In this document: positions 40,991 to 50,900 of the stretch, in pieces
How the letters are laid out: each line of letters begins with the position of its first letter
Position numbering within the stretch: the stretch's first letter is position 1
Assembly (NCBI GenBank): GCA_027886175.1
Contig: JAJNNQ010000003.1
Location: forward strand, 24,531,501-24,595,500
Source: Phylloscopus collybita
Lineage: Eukaryota; Chordata; Aves; Passeriformes; Phylloscopidae
Length of the DNA: 64,000 nt
Direction of reading: 5' to 3'
Program-made: the position numbers and the translations under genes
Notes under the pieces: generated by a model
Told to the model about the DNA's origin: nothing
Seen by the model: only the letters and a program-made list of their open reading frames with translations
Databases searched by the model: none

Positions 40991-43335
40991 AGTCCCACCA
41001 AAACACCTGCCAGAGGGAGGAAAAGGCACCAGGCCCTGTGTTCTGCCCCGTCAGAAATAGCACTCTAAACCCAGCAGGCTACAAAGGCCACCCTGATCTA
41101 CCCCGAACCGAACAAACTCGGTTCATTAACGGGACGCTGTTGCATCTGGGAGTCCTCTGTGGAGCTGATCTAGAGAAATCCCTCTGCCCTGAGGAAATAC
41201 AACCCAAAGAGAATGACCACCTCAAAAAAAGTGCTGGATCAACAGAGTGAGCCTTTTAGTCATGGGTACAGACCTTTCCCTGGGAATGGAGGAGCCCCAG
41301 ATTTTATGTTTCAAACCACAGATGTAGGCTTGTCCCAGTTTGGAAGTGCCAGCAGCTGAAATACTCTCCAAGATGGGATTTCATTACCCCCTTCCAAGAG
41401 CCTGATCAAGTCCCAGCTGCTTGCCAGACCTGTTCTCTACTTAGATAACACTTCTCTAAAGGGCTCAAACACATACACTTGACAATGTTTTCATCATAAA
41501 ACCTAATTACACAGCTTAAAAGGACTAAAAGGTTAAAAAAATTGTTCTGATTCCTTTCAGCTGGGGAGCCAGGGAAGGATCTGCGTGGGATGTGTGACTG
41601 GATGGGCAGCCTGGCAAAGTCCAGCTGGGTTTTTTCTGTACCCTCCTCTTCTCTGGCTGCCCTGAACCCATTGCCCATGTCAACAAGAGCAACCTAACAG
41701 CAAGCCACCTGTAGGAAGGATTAGTCTCAGGAATAAACAAACCAAAGCAGAAGTCCAAACCAAACAGAAAACAAAGGCCAAGCACATTCACATCAAATCA
41801 CAACTCTCAGGTCATCTCCAGCCCGTGAGGGAACTACCTCTGCTCGAGACACTGGGGAGCAGTCACCCATCCAACATTACCCATCCAACCCCAAGACACT
41901 CCCATAAGTTAGAAAAAGCTGCATATCCCCATACACACCAATATTTTGTGTGTGTTTTATCACTATTATATCACTCCCTTCTATCACAAGCCACCCTGTG
42001 AGCCTAAGACAACCAGTCCCTAACAGAATGCACAAAGAAGCACCCCTAGAGCAGGGTATGTCTCCCCTTCTGTCACCAGAGCAAGGGACCAGTCACCAGC
42101 AGCAGGGGGATGGTCCCTGGGCAGCAAGAAGGTGAGACAGCAGAAACAGTTGCTACCTCCAGAAGAATCAAGAGGCGACAGAAAAACTGGAAGTTCTCAA
42201 ACTGGTTTCCAGTATCTTGGAGCAATCAGAGAAAGGGGGTGTGGGTCATCCAAAAGGAAAGTGGGAACACACTCCAACACGCAGGAAAGCTGTGATCAAG
42301 TTACTAGTACACCTCATAGGAGCAAGTGGTGTAACTTTCCCAAACTGGAGGAATAGGGGGCTTTTCTCCCAGCCTTAGAACCTTTCTTGTAGGCAGATCT
42401 TCACCCGAGACTCTGGGTGCATGGCTGTCTGTCAGGACTGCTAACATGAGCAGACACTGCTTTCATGTTTGGGAGTTTTGCCATGGACTTCAAAGTACTG
42501 AGATATAACACCTTGTGTATTCCCTAAACACACTTAATAACAGCACCTGACACATTTAAAGTGCTTAGACATGTTGAAGGCATTGTACAACATTAGCAGA
42601 AAACCAGGAAACCCTGTCTAGGTGGTTCGTGAGAAATCTGGTAAGCCAAGAGTCTATCCCTGCAGCAGATGCTTATCTATTAGCCAGCTAATAACTGTGT
42701 GACTGCTTCTCCAACTGATCCCTACAGCCACAAGCAGGGACTACCTTCTGGTGAGCTGTGGAGACACTAGATTATTCATAATCCTCTTAAATCATAACTA
42801 AGAATACAGATTAGAAGGTGTAAAGCGTGCAGTAAGTGTTCTAAACCCAACACAAACACAGCCAATCTCAGTCTGAGTCAGAGCCTGCATGCTGGGAGCT
42901 GGCTGAACTCCTTCTGCAGGGCACCTCTGGGGGTGCAGGCAGTGTGTGGTTTGGCTCCTGGGGCTGGGCTGCTGTGACACTAACACACACCAAGCAGTGC
43001 CTGGAGCCAGGTGAAGACAGACAGGAGCAAGGTCAGCAAAGCATGGCAGCACCACTTTGGGGACAAGGCCATAGGGCTAAGAAATTAATGTTCCCCTTTG
43101 CTTCAGGGCAAGCGGTGGAGGGAAGGAACAGCAAAGTCTATTTGGAGAGGGACAAAGGCTTTTGTCTCTGGACAGCTCAGAAATAAAATAAAGACACAGT
43201 TCATGGGGTAGCTCTTAAAAACATAGAGAAGGAAAACATAGTGAGGGCTACCATCAGGGAACCTCAGCACAGGTCCAACTGGAGACAACATTGAACCCAC
43301 TTCATCAACAGCTCTTAACTTAGCCAAAAGTTGCC
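40991..43335. other. Intronic sequence, no gene seen
   Basis: No exon is recognised. A/C-rich low complexity occurs at about 41735-41790. The stretch 42536-42600, with ACACATTTAAAGTGCTTAGA, has a faint look of an old MIR/L2-type tail but is too short to call. Confidence 0.5.
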
Positions 43336-43590
43336 AAATCACAGAATCTCCAAAGTTGGAAGAACTCTTCAATATCATCTCGTCCAGTCATCAACCCAGC
43401 ACCACCATAACAAGCCCTTCTCCACATCTCTGAGTGACTCCACCACCTCATCCTAATGCATGGCCACTCTTTCAGTGAACCTTTTTTTTCTAATATCTAA
43501 TCTGAACTTGCCCTGGCATAACCATTTCCTATCCATTTCCTCCCCTTTCACTTGAGACATGGCAGAAGACACCTGCCCCTCCTCAGCTGT
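43336..43590 (-). mobile_element. CR1 LINE 3' fragment (different subfamily)
   Basis: The phrases AATCACAGAATCTCCAAAGT, ATCTCGTCCAGTCATCAACC, CAGCACCACCATAACAAGCC, GTGACTCCACCACCTCATCC, CTCTTTCAGTGAACCTTTTT and TAATATCTAATCTGAACTTG follow the reverse complement of a CR1 tail of the 'atcaacccagcaccaccatg' type. This differs from the 35-kb copy. The match fades after GGCAGAAGACACC. Confidence 0.88.
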
Positions 43591-45430
43591 GTGCCCATGG
43601 ATGCATTCACAGGTGTCAGGGGTGTAACCTGACAAGGCTCCATGCAGGGGATAACCCCCACGGTCAGCAAGCTGAACTGCTGCCACTGCAACCAGCCTGA
43701 AACAACGAGCAAATGTGGAATTATAAACTGCATGATCCTGTACTTGGTACATGTGGGGATACTGCCAGGAGGGTCTCGAGACTCCTTGGAGGCAGCAAAA
43801 TTGGCACCAACCTTTGCACTAACCTGCACAGCTGCTAAAAAGCATAGAGGATACACGACACTTTGCTTTATCAAGACATTTCTAAGGTTATATCTACATT
43901 CACTGATGTTTTAACTGCACTGGGCAAGGAATACAGTGACACAAAAATGCGTTCCTGAACAGGCATCAGTCAGGAGGTAATTACCAATGAAAATCATCAC
44001 GTCTGGTAGCTGTTTTAAACACTGGGCTAATGGTAGAAGCAGCAGGTTTATGTGTGGGACCTTCTTCCAAGCCAAGCACTTCTTCCTATTAGTTTCCATG
44101 GGGTACTCCTCAAGTTTTCCTGGCATTTATCTACAGAGTTTCCCTGTCTACAGTAGCAGCCAGAGATGCTCGGTTTGATACTACAAACTGTAACCAGCGT
44201 GGCTTGAGACCCCCAGCACGTGTGCTGGTACCAACACACAGCAGGAAACAGAACTCCTGGACCCTGGAAATCCGTGTCCTGGCACTTTTGCGGGTACAGG
44301 AGGTTTCAGTGGCTGCTAACCTGAGCCATGCAATCCTTGTAACCGCAGCTGCTGCCAGCCTCGGTGACTGCCCCGTCGTGCAATCCCGGGTACAATGCTG
44401 CAGCCACCTTCAGTGTTTGTAAACACTCAGCCTTCCAAGAACTTCCCACTTGAAACACCACAACTAATGCATTCACATCTGCAATAATCAGATGCAAATT
44501 TATAAAAAGCCACTTTCTTGCTCGACTGAAGTACTCTTCTATTAATAGTGATGTTCAAATGATTCTGAAACTCCCCACTGTTTAACTTCGAGGACTGCTC
44601 GTTTTACTTTGGAAATTTACTCTCAGTTGTAACTTGACAAAGAAGGTATTAATTTATTCACATTTATGAGGCATGCGTACGGCTCAGCCTTCTCCGCTCA
44701 TTGGTCAGACAACAAATTGGTTTCTCTGAAAAATTACCTGATGAAATATTCAGCATAAGGCATTGTGTAGCTTAGATGTGCACTACAAACTGCAGTTTTA
44801 CTGGGGTGTCCCTGTAGGTTGGCTCTGGCACGTACGCCTGCATGCTTGATGCTTTGTCTGAAGGAGCAAGCTCCCACAAGTGAGGAGAAGGCTCTTGGAT
44901 AAGGGTCACAAGTTGGCGTATCAAAACTTTGACGAGAATCTTAAAAAACCCTACAATGCATCAGCATATTTTCCCTAAGCCTTCAGAGAGAAAAAAAAAC
45001 AAACCAACAAAACCAAAGCCAAACGCAACACAGACCAGACCTTGTATATATATTCTTTGCTATTTCAGTTGTTTCTACAAAGAGGAGGAAATCAACCAAG
45101 ATTTCTCCAAGGCAAGAGGACACACTCTAATGTAGGTTGCACAGGTTTCCTCTGCACTTCATGTTTGACACGGTCGTTTTACTCCCGCTTCATTTTTAGT
45201 AAGTGGCAAATACCATTTACACGTCTGCTTCCCATCTAGAAGAAGACTGAAATAAATCAATTTCTCTCTCACAACCTTGTGGCATTTTCCAGCTCTGACA
45301 CCAAAACCCATTACACTCCGATTATTCTGATTTTTGAATCGAAACCCCGAAACCCGTTTCAGTTGTACTCGGAACAGAAGCAAGGAGACAATGAGAAAAA
45401 AGAATCACCACCGAACACTTGGTGTGACCA
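43591..45430. other. Proximal intron 1, no gene seen
   Basis: No exon is recognised. It contains an octamer next to a TATA-like word (44492-44508), a GCATGCGTACGG patch at about 44673, and an A-rich low-complexity run at about 44990-45025. Confidence 0.5.
44492..44508 (+). promoter_or_regulatory. Octamer ATGCAAAT adjoining a TATA-like word
   Basis: ATGCAAAT is an exact POU-family octamer, followed after one base by TATAAAAA. Octamer plus TATA is a compact promoter arrangement, here facing right (opposite to GPC1). There is no recognisable exon downstream, so it may be coincidence in AT-rich DNA. Confidence 0.35.
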
Positions 45431-45449
45431 CCCCCCCCCCCCCCCCCCC
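45431..45449. repeat. Poly-C tract (19 C; G19 on the GPC1 strand)
   Basis: An uninterrupted run of 19 cytosines lies about 250 bases into GPC1 intron 1, at the edge of the CpG island. On the transcribed gene's sense strand this is G19, able to form a G-quadruplex in DNA or nascent RNA. Length in the assembly may be inexact because such runs sequence poorly. Confidence 0.9.
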
Positions 45450-45697
45450 AGTTCCGTTCGCATCGCCACCGCCGGGGAGAGACCCTTTCCAGCCCGGGCA
45501 GTGCTCCCGGCGGTGCTGAGAGGGGCGAGGGGAGCCCGGCTCCGAGGGAAACCTCTCCGGTCCGACTTCTCGCCGCCCACGACCCGAGACAAACTCCAGC
45601 GTGGGGCGGCGGGCGCTCCCCCGCCCCGCGGCTCCCGAGCCGTGCCCGGGCATCCCCCGGCTGGCAGCGGCCCCGGGGCTGCCCCCATCCCCGCGGG

Positions 45698-45703
45698 ACT
45701 CAC
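45698..45703 (-). other. GPC1: GPC1 exon 1 splice donor
   Basis: On the minus strand the exon ends ATCTCCG and is followed by GTGAGT, a near-consensus U2 5' splice site. The next 50 bases of intron are full of G triplets, a common feature of GC-rich first introns and often intronic splice enhancers. The reading frame continues open past this point into the intron as a 151-codon frame, but similarity to glypican stops exactly here, which supports the donor. Confidence 0.9.
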
Positions 45704-45860
45704 CGGAGATCTCGGCCTGGGGCACGCCGCTGAGGCTGAAGCCCTTGGCTCCATACAGCTGCCGGACCTCGGCGCAGCTCCTCGCCTTGCTGCCGCTGTC
45801 ACCGCGAGCCGGGGCGGAGGCGACACACAGCAGCCAAAATCCCCACGGGAAGACACGCAT
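45704..45860 (-). CDS. GPC1: Glypican-1, first coding exon (partial gene)
   Basis: This exon encodes the N-terminus of glypican-1, a GPI-anchored heparan-sulphate proteoglycan that acts at the cell surface as a co-receptor for growth factors such as FGF, Wnt and BMP ligands. The 52 codons begin with a short signal peptide (core [10 protein letters not shown], likely cleaved after residue 20, ARG). The mature start DSGSKARSC carries the first conserved glypican cysteine, followed by [16 protein letters not shown] and VPQAEIS. From memory of the family this is nearly identical to mammalian GPC1. GPC6 shares SKARSC and YGAKGFSL but differs where GPC1 has PQAEIS; GPC2 and GPC4 are further off. 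The start has a purine at -3 (GAAGG before ATG). The exon ends one base into a Gly codon at a GTGAGT donor, which is the expected phase-1 boundary before the conserved GEHLRICPQ of exon 2. The rest of the protein lies beyond the left edge. Confidence 0.94.
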
Positions 45861-46460
45861 CCTTCTCCGCTGGCCCCGCCACCTGCCGTGCGAAGGGCAA
45901 AGCCAAGGTCCCGCGGCGCGGGGGCGGCCGGGGGGGCGCGGGGTGCGGCCCCCTCCGCGGGCAGCCCCGGCGGGACGGGCGGGCGAGGGCGGCGGGCGGG
46001 CGGGCGAGCGAGCCCCGGCTGCCCGCGGCGTGCGGAGAAGGCGCCGGCGAGTTCAGCCCCCGGACACCGCCGCGGCTCGGCCGAGGGGGAAGGGGGCAGA
46101 GATCCAAGTTCGGCCGCGCCGCTTCAAAGCCCCGGAGCGTGAGCGCGCTGAGGGCTTTTGTTCTTAGCGCGGCTGCATCCCCGGGCAGTCCCGCCGCGAT
46201 GCTGCCGGCTGCGGCGCCGCCGGGCCGGGCGGAGCGCGGCGGGGCGGGGCGCGGGGCGGGCTGCGGGGCTGCTCCCGCGGCGGGGCCGGGCCGGGCTGTG
46301 CCGGGCTGGGCTGGGCTGTGCCGGCACCGCTCCACCTGCGCGCCGAGCGGCGGCGGGGCGGCTCCGGGCGGGCAGGGCTTCCCCCGCCGGACGTGGCATC
46401 ACGCGGGCCGCGCCAATCCCGCGCGGGGCGCAGCCCCCGCCCCGCCCCGCGCCCCCGCCG

Positions 46461-46480
46461 CGGGCGCTGCGCAGCGCCCG
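46461..46480. promoter_or_regulatory. 20-bp perfect palindrome in the GPC1 promoter
   Basis: The bases from CGGGCGCTGC to GCAGCGCCCG are a perfect 20-bp inverted repeat with no spacer, about 600 bp upstream of the GPC1 start codon. The centre TGCGCA resembles an NRF1 half-site, but the two halves are one base too close for the NRF1 consensus. A dimeric factor or a cruciform is possible. In such GC-rich DNA some self-complementarity is expected, although 20 perfect bases is long. Confidence 0.6.
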
Positions 46481-46489
46481 GAGCCGCCG

Positions 46490-46540
46490 GAGCGCGGCCG
46501 GAGCATCCCCGAGCATCCCCGAGCATCCCCGAGCGCGGCC
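46490..46540. repeat. 10-bp minisatellite (GAGCATCCCC)3 with flanking direct repeats
   Basis: Three exact tandem copies of GAGCATCCCC occupy 46501-46530. They are bracketed by two copies of GAGCGCGGCC, at 46490-46499 and 46531-46540. The array sits in the CpG island upstream of GPC1, so copy-number variation would alter promoter spacing. Confidence 0.85.
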
Positions 46541-47811
46541 CCCGGGCGGGCAGGGCGCGCACAGCCCCGCGGCGCGGACAGCGCTCGGGGGCCCGCACGC
46601 CGTCCTGCGGCAAGGACGCGGGGACAAGGCGCGGGGAGCCCTCCTTTGTCTGCGGCGTGGCCCCGGTGCTCCGCCTGAGCGGCCGGAGTTCCCCCAGCGT
46701 GCTGGGAGAACGGCCGAGCAGAAGATTTTGATCGTTCCACACTCAGACCGCCGAGGAGAAGGCAGTTCAGCTGAGAGCCGGAGAGTCCCAGCAAGGTCCT
46801 GGGGAGGCTGAAAGTGCCCCCTTAAGAGCAGATGTGGCACGAGAGGCAATTTTCTACGACAGATTCTCAGCTTTGGAATTTACTTCGTACAACAGCCTGC
46901 CAGCTCGTGAAACTGGTGCTCTGCAGCTCTGCCAGCCGCGATTTGAGCTGCTTCCCACAGAACTGAGGCACATGTGTGTCGAGGCGATGCCCGTGTGCTT
47001 CCCCAGGGAGCTTGCAGGCTTTTGGCCAGCATCTAACTTGCTCGGCGACAGACGGAAGACCCAACGATCACTCCTGAGCCTTTGGAGAGCAGTTGTTCTC
47101 TGTGAAAAAAGAGGAGGGAATCTGCCCATGCCTCAGCTGGAACACTTGTGTGGGCTTAAACCTTACAAGACAGCAGAAACCCTGCACATAAACACCATCA
47201 CTGTGCCCCCCCAAAACATAGCAAAATTTATCAGAGATTGATTGGTTGTCAGAGACTTTTGGACTAGTCAGTCACCCAGATGTGCAAAACATGGGAAGCT
47301 GGTGTTGTTCATCTCATTGCTTCAGAGCTGCTTGTTCTCCTGAGGGATGGGAGCAGTGACTGCAGAGTAGGAGCCACGGGGAGGGGAAGGATGGCAGTAG
47401 GGCAAAGTTGTTGCTTTGCTATGAAATCACCTAATTATTTCCTCTTAAAGCTTCCTAATTAGATTCATCTATGAGATACGATAAAGCAGATTAAGAGGAC
47501 AGGGAAAACCCCTGCAAAGACAGGGAGAATTTTGTAATGAAGATGGTGACAGAGGTGACACATTTTTACCACCAAAAGTTAATGGCTTTGAGTCAGATAC
47601 ACCCCAATCCTAATTCTTTTGCAGATGACACTGTGCCTTTTGGCCTCTTGCCTTATCTCTCAGTGATGCACAGTTTAGAAACCCAAGGCTTACAGAGCCC
47701 CAAAAACTTGGTACACCTCAGTTTGGAGCTTGCTTTTGGAGCTTTCTGGAATGTGGAAAAACTGTTTTTCCTGGAAATGTGTGGGGAAAAATCTGCCATG
47801 GATGAAGTCTG

Positions 47812-47900
47812 ACTTACCCTGTTTTTAAATGACCTGATTTTAAACTCTTTTTACTCTGTCTTTTAAACTCTTTTTACCCTGTTTTTAAACTTTTTGTAAA
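47812..47900. repeat. Imperfect 23-bp tandem repeat
   Basis: A T-rich 23-mer, TTTTAAACTC followed by TTTTTACYCTGTY, appears at 47838-47860 and 47861-47883. Partial copies occur before it (TTACCCTGTTTTTAAA from 47814) and after it (TTTAAACTTTTTG). Confidence 0.8.
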
Positions 47901-50900
47901 TGCAAAAGTACTGCACACACTTAAGAGGTTACCAAGTAGGTTATGTGGCACGGGGTTATTTCAGTCCGTACTCCTGGGGATTTATTTGAATTTTATAGCC
48001 ACAGCCCTTTCCTCTCCCCAGGCTTTGAACATATCACTTGAAGACTTATGTCAGAGGTCTCATCTAACTAATCCCAGCACAATAACAGCAGAAAACCAGG
48101 AGCAGAGGAATCTGTACATCCATTGCCGTGACTGGAGGAACACCAGGACCTTGTTCCCCCTCTTGGAAAAATCAAAGAGTGAAAATCAAATACTTGCAGA
48201 CACACGGGTAACAACAGTCTCACTTGAGTCTGTTGAGGAGAATTAACTCCAGGAATGCAAACTCCAAAGAGACCAAGTACTTGATAGAGAAAAAAGGCAG
48301 AGTCATAAACCTTTTATCTGGTCTGGCTGCACAGAATGACTTGGGGTGGGTGACACAGGGGACCAAAATAGTACCAAATTTCCTCTTTTCCTTCCCAAAG
48401 CCTGGGATTGGGTACTTGTTGCCATCGTATGCGGAGTGTTTGCTTGCAGCTCTGCCTATAGTGACTCTGGGAAAGCTCTCTGTGAGCTAAGGCTGCACCC
48501 CAAGCTTGCAGCACCAAGCTCTGCGTGCTCACACAGCTGCTGAAGGGCACTGAAACACCAGCTGCTGCCAGCGAGGGAACTGGGACCGCAACCCTTGGGT
48601 TCTGGCCTCGGAACCATCCCCCGGGCTATAGATCATTTCAAAGGCCAGAGAATTTCCCTTCTTCACATGGATCTCACTTCCCCCAGCTGGGTGCCAGTGC
48701 CTGCGGCAGGGACTGAAGTCCTGTCAGAGCTGATAAAATCCCGGGAGGCCGCAGCAGGCACGCTGCTGTGCCCCGCGGAGACGCCAGGCTGCCAGCCCAG
48801 CGCAGCTCCCACTGCCAGCTCCTGGGCTCCTCTCAGAAGCTACAGCTGAACTACAAGCTCTGCTGCAAACCTCCGCGATTAAGTGACCATCAGCAGGTCA
48901 TTTATCTCCTAATCAGGGGTAAGAGTGTTTCTTATCTAACCACCTGCCTTTGAGACGCTCACATGCTATCGGAATGAGAAGCTTGTAAGAACACAAATTT
49001 AAAATGAACCAAGCTGATACGAGCTCTTCAACAGAGAAGATATCTGCAAGTCTGTGCAGGATCTAATCCTGAGCAAAAAAAATCTTAAGATGGTGAGGCA
49101 GGTCTCATTTTTGTTGTTAAGTTTGTATACACATGCAGGATTTGACCATGGCACATTTTAAGTAAATTGAAATAAACATCTTCAAAGTGTCATGATGAAA
49201 ATGTATTTTTGGCATCCATTATAAATTGGATTGTGTATATCTGAGGACCAAATCCAGTTTCTGGACATCCTCAGCTAAAAGAATAGAACTTGGCAAAAAG
49301 TAAACAAAAGGTTGTCCAAAAGCAGGCAGAAAGAGCTGGAACTGGGAAAGATACGAAAAGGCAGAGAAAAACACAAAGATGAGTAGACAAAATGCAGAGG
49401 AGGCAAAAAGCACACAGTCAGCCAGCATGATAGCCAGAGAAGGACAGAAAATCCATCCTGCTCTGGAGATCACCTCTTGACAGTCCCGACAAAAAGCACT
49501 GCCCACTAAAAAGCTGATCCAAGCACTATGAAGCAAGAAGGATGAAGAAGAGCCAAATCCTCTGGCACAAGTGGGGAAAGCTACCCTTTAAAAAACAAGA
49601 AGTGAACACAGAGAGGCTTTCTACAACCTCAATTTTCACAGAGATGTCTTTGTTTCTCTTGCACTTTCCAAAACTTTTGCAATGCAGTGGACATGCCTCT
49701 CCTTTTCACCTTGATGCAAGTCAAGAATTGTACAGGCAGCGCTGCAATTACGCCCACCAGACTTCCAGCAGGTTCCAAAATGGACCTGTGCTGAGTTACA
49801 GCAACCTGGAGTCTGCCAGCAACACCCAAACAGGAAAAGACCCAGATAACCGTATCAAATTGCATCGTATCTTTGATGCCACATAGAAGAAGAGTGTGTT
49901 CTCCCTTGAATTCAGTGGTGTTTCTGCTTGTTTCCCTACGTGCCAAGTGCAAAATTCACACAGAGTAGGGAGTGGGGAAGGAAAAGAGATGGGAAAAGCC
50001 TGACTGGGCTGCAGCTTCCTCACTCCTACCAACCTCATGTAATGAAACCCTTTGCTCCTTTTTCCTTAGCCAGTTTTATGATACTTTTGATTCTCTGGCA
50101 GGATCAGCAAATCTGGCACCTTTAGATTAAAAATCCTCATCAAAGCAGGAGTACCTCAGTACCTCTTCTGCCCAATTCCTTTAATCTCTGCAATAGCTGT
50201 TTCCTGCAGGATTCATGAAAGCCCCTGCACCACCCCCCCCCAACACTTGCTGGTGTTCAGCAGAAACTGGACATGTGTTTTGCTGAATTAAATCTAATTA
50301 AGTTATTCAGAGGATTTACTAGATTACACCTTGCTATCTACAGCTCCTTACTTCTTCGCTGGCTCTCCCTTCGCTGGAAATCCGTCATCTTCTCCTCCCC
50401 TTTGCTCACATTGCCCCAGGAAGCTTTTGTGACATGCACAAACAGCACGTGTCTGGTTGTTTTGATCACCAAAAATATCAGATCAATCCCCTCGAATTGC
50501 TGGGGCATCTACGTACAGCTGACAAATCCAGCTTGATCTCAGTTGACTCTGTAGGACACCACTTGCCTTCCCAAAAGGCTAAGAACCTTTTGGGATTTGT
50601 GTGCTCAGATTAATGAATCAGGGACAGCGTTCAGTGGATGTACAGTGTTGGGACCCTTCCCAGGTCTTGAGGGAGCCAGAGTGAGGCCCCAGGGCAAGGA
50701 CAGTCACACTTCTGGCTGCTGAGGAACAGAGGAAGAGGGGCTGCACAGAGGACAAGTGCAGCAGTGTACACCAAGGCTGTGCCAAGCTGCTCTTTGACCC
50801 TTTGGTGGAACAGACCAATTCCCTTTAAATGGAATTTTCATTTCCCCAGTGTGGCTAGTACTAGGAATATTAGGAACAACTAATTTCAGACAGAGAATCT

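Larger units (their letters stand above)
1..45703 (-). other. GPC1: GPC1 intron 1 (partial)
   Basis: Everything left of the exon 1 donor is read as GPC1 intron 1, because the gene points leftward and I found no later exon. Exon 2 should encode GEHLRICPQ followed by a TCC-type cysteine pair; no such stretch was seen on the minus strand, and the large third exon is also absent from the open frames. The intron is therefore longer than 45 kb. Frames of 60-195 codons occur on both strands, but none resembles a known protein, has a plausible splice pattern or stands out in composition. A nested non-coding RNA cannot be excluded. Confidence 0.75.
45450..46740 (-). promoter_or_regulatory. GPC1: GPC1 CpG-island promoter and 5' UTR
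   Basis: A dense CpG island spans the GPC1 first exon and about 900 bases upstream of its start codon, in a window that is otherwise CpG-poor. It contains several Sp1-type GC boxes (for example GGGGCGGGGC near 46240-46260), a CCAAT pentamer at 46413-46417 on the plus strand, and no convincing TATA box. This is the usual layout of a widely expressed, dispersed-start vertebrate promoter. The 5' UTR must begin somewhere between about 45870 and 46500, but the exact start site cannot be read from sequence. The island may also fire in the opposite direction. The long open frames crossing it on both strands are GC artefacts. Confidence 0.85.

Noticed and set aside
42536..42600. Possible MIR/L2-type tail
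   Set aside because: Only about 40 bases look familiar, and AT-rich words of this kind are common.
45704..45860. Alternative assignment to GPC6 or GPC4
   Set aside because: SKARSC and YGAKGFSL are shared with GPC6, but the GVPQAEIS ending and AEVRQLYG fit GPC1 and not GPC6 or GPC4.
45279..46849. Long open frames on both strands across the CpG island (up to 287 codons)
   Set aside because: They overlap one another in several phases and both strands, are Ala/Arg/Pro/Gly-rich as GC-rich DNA always gives, and only the 52-codon GPC1 piece at 45704-45860 shows real family similarity.
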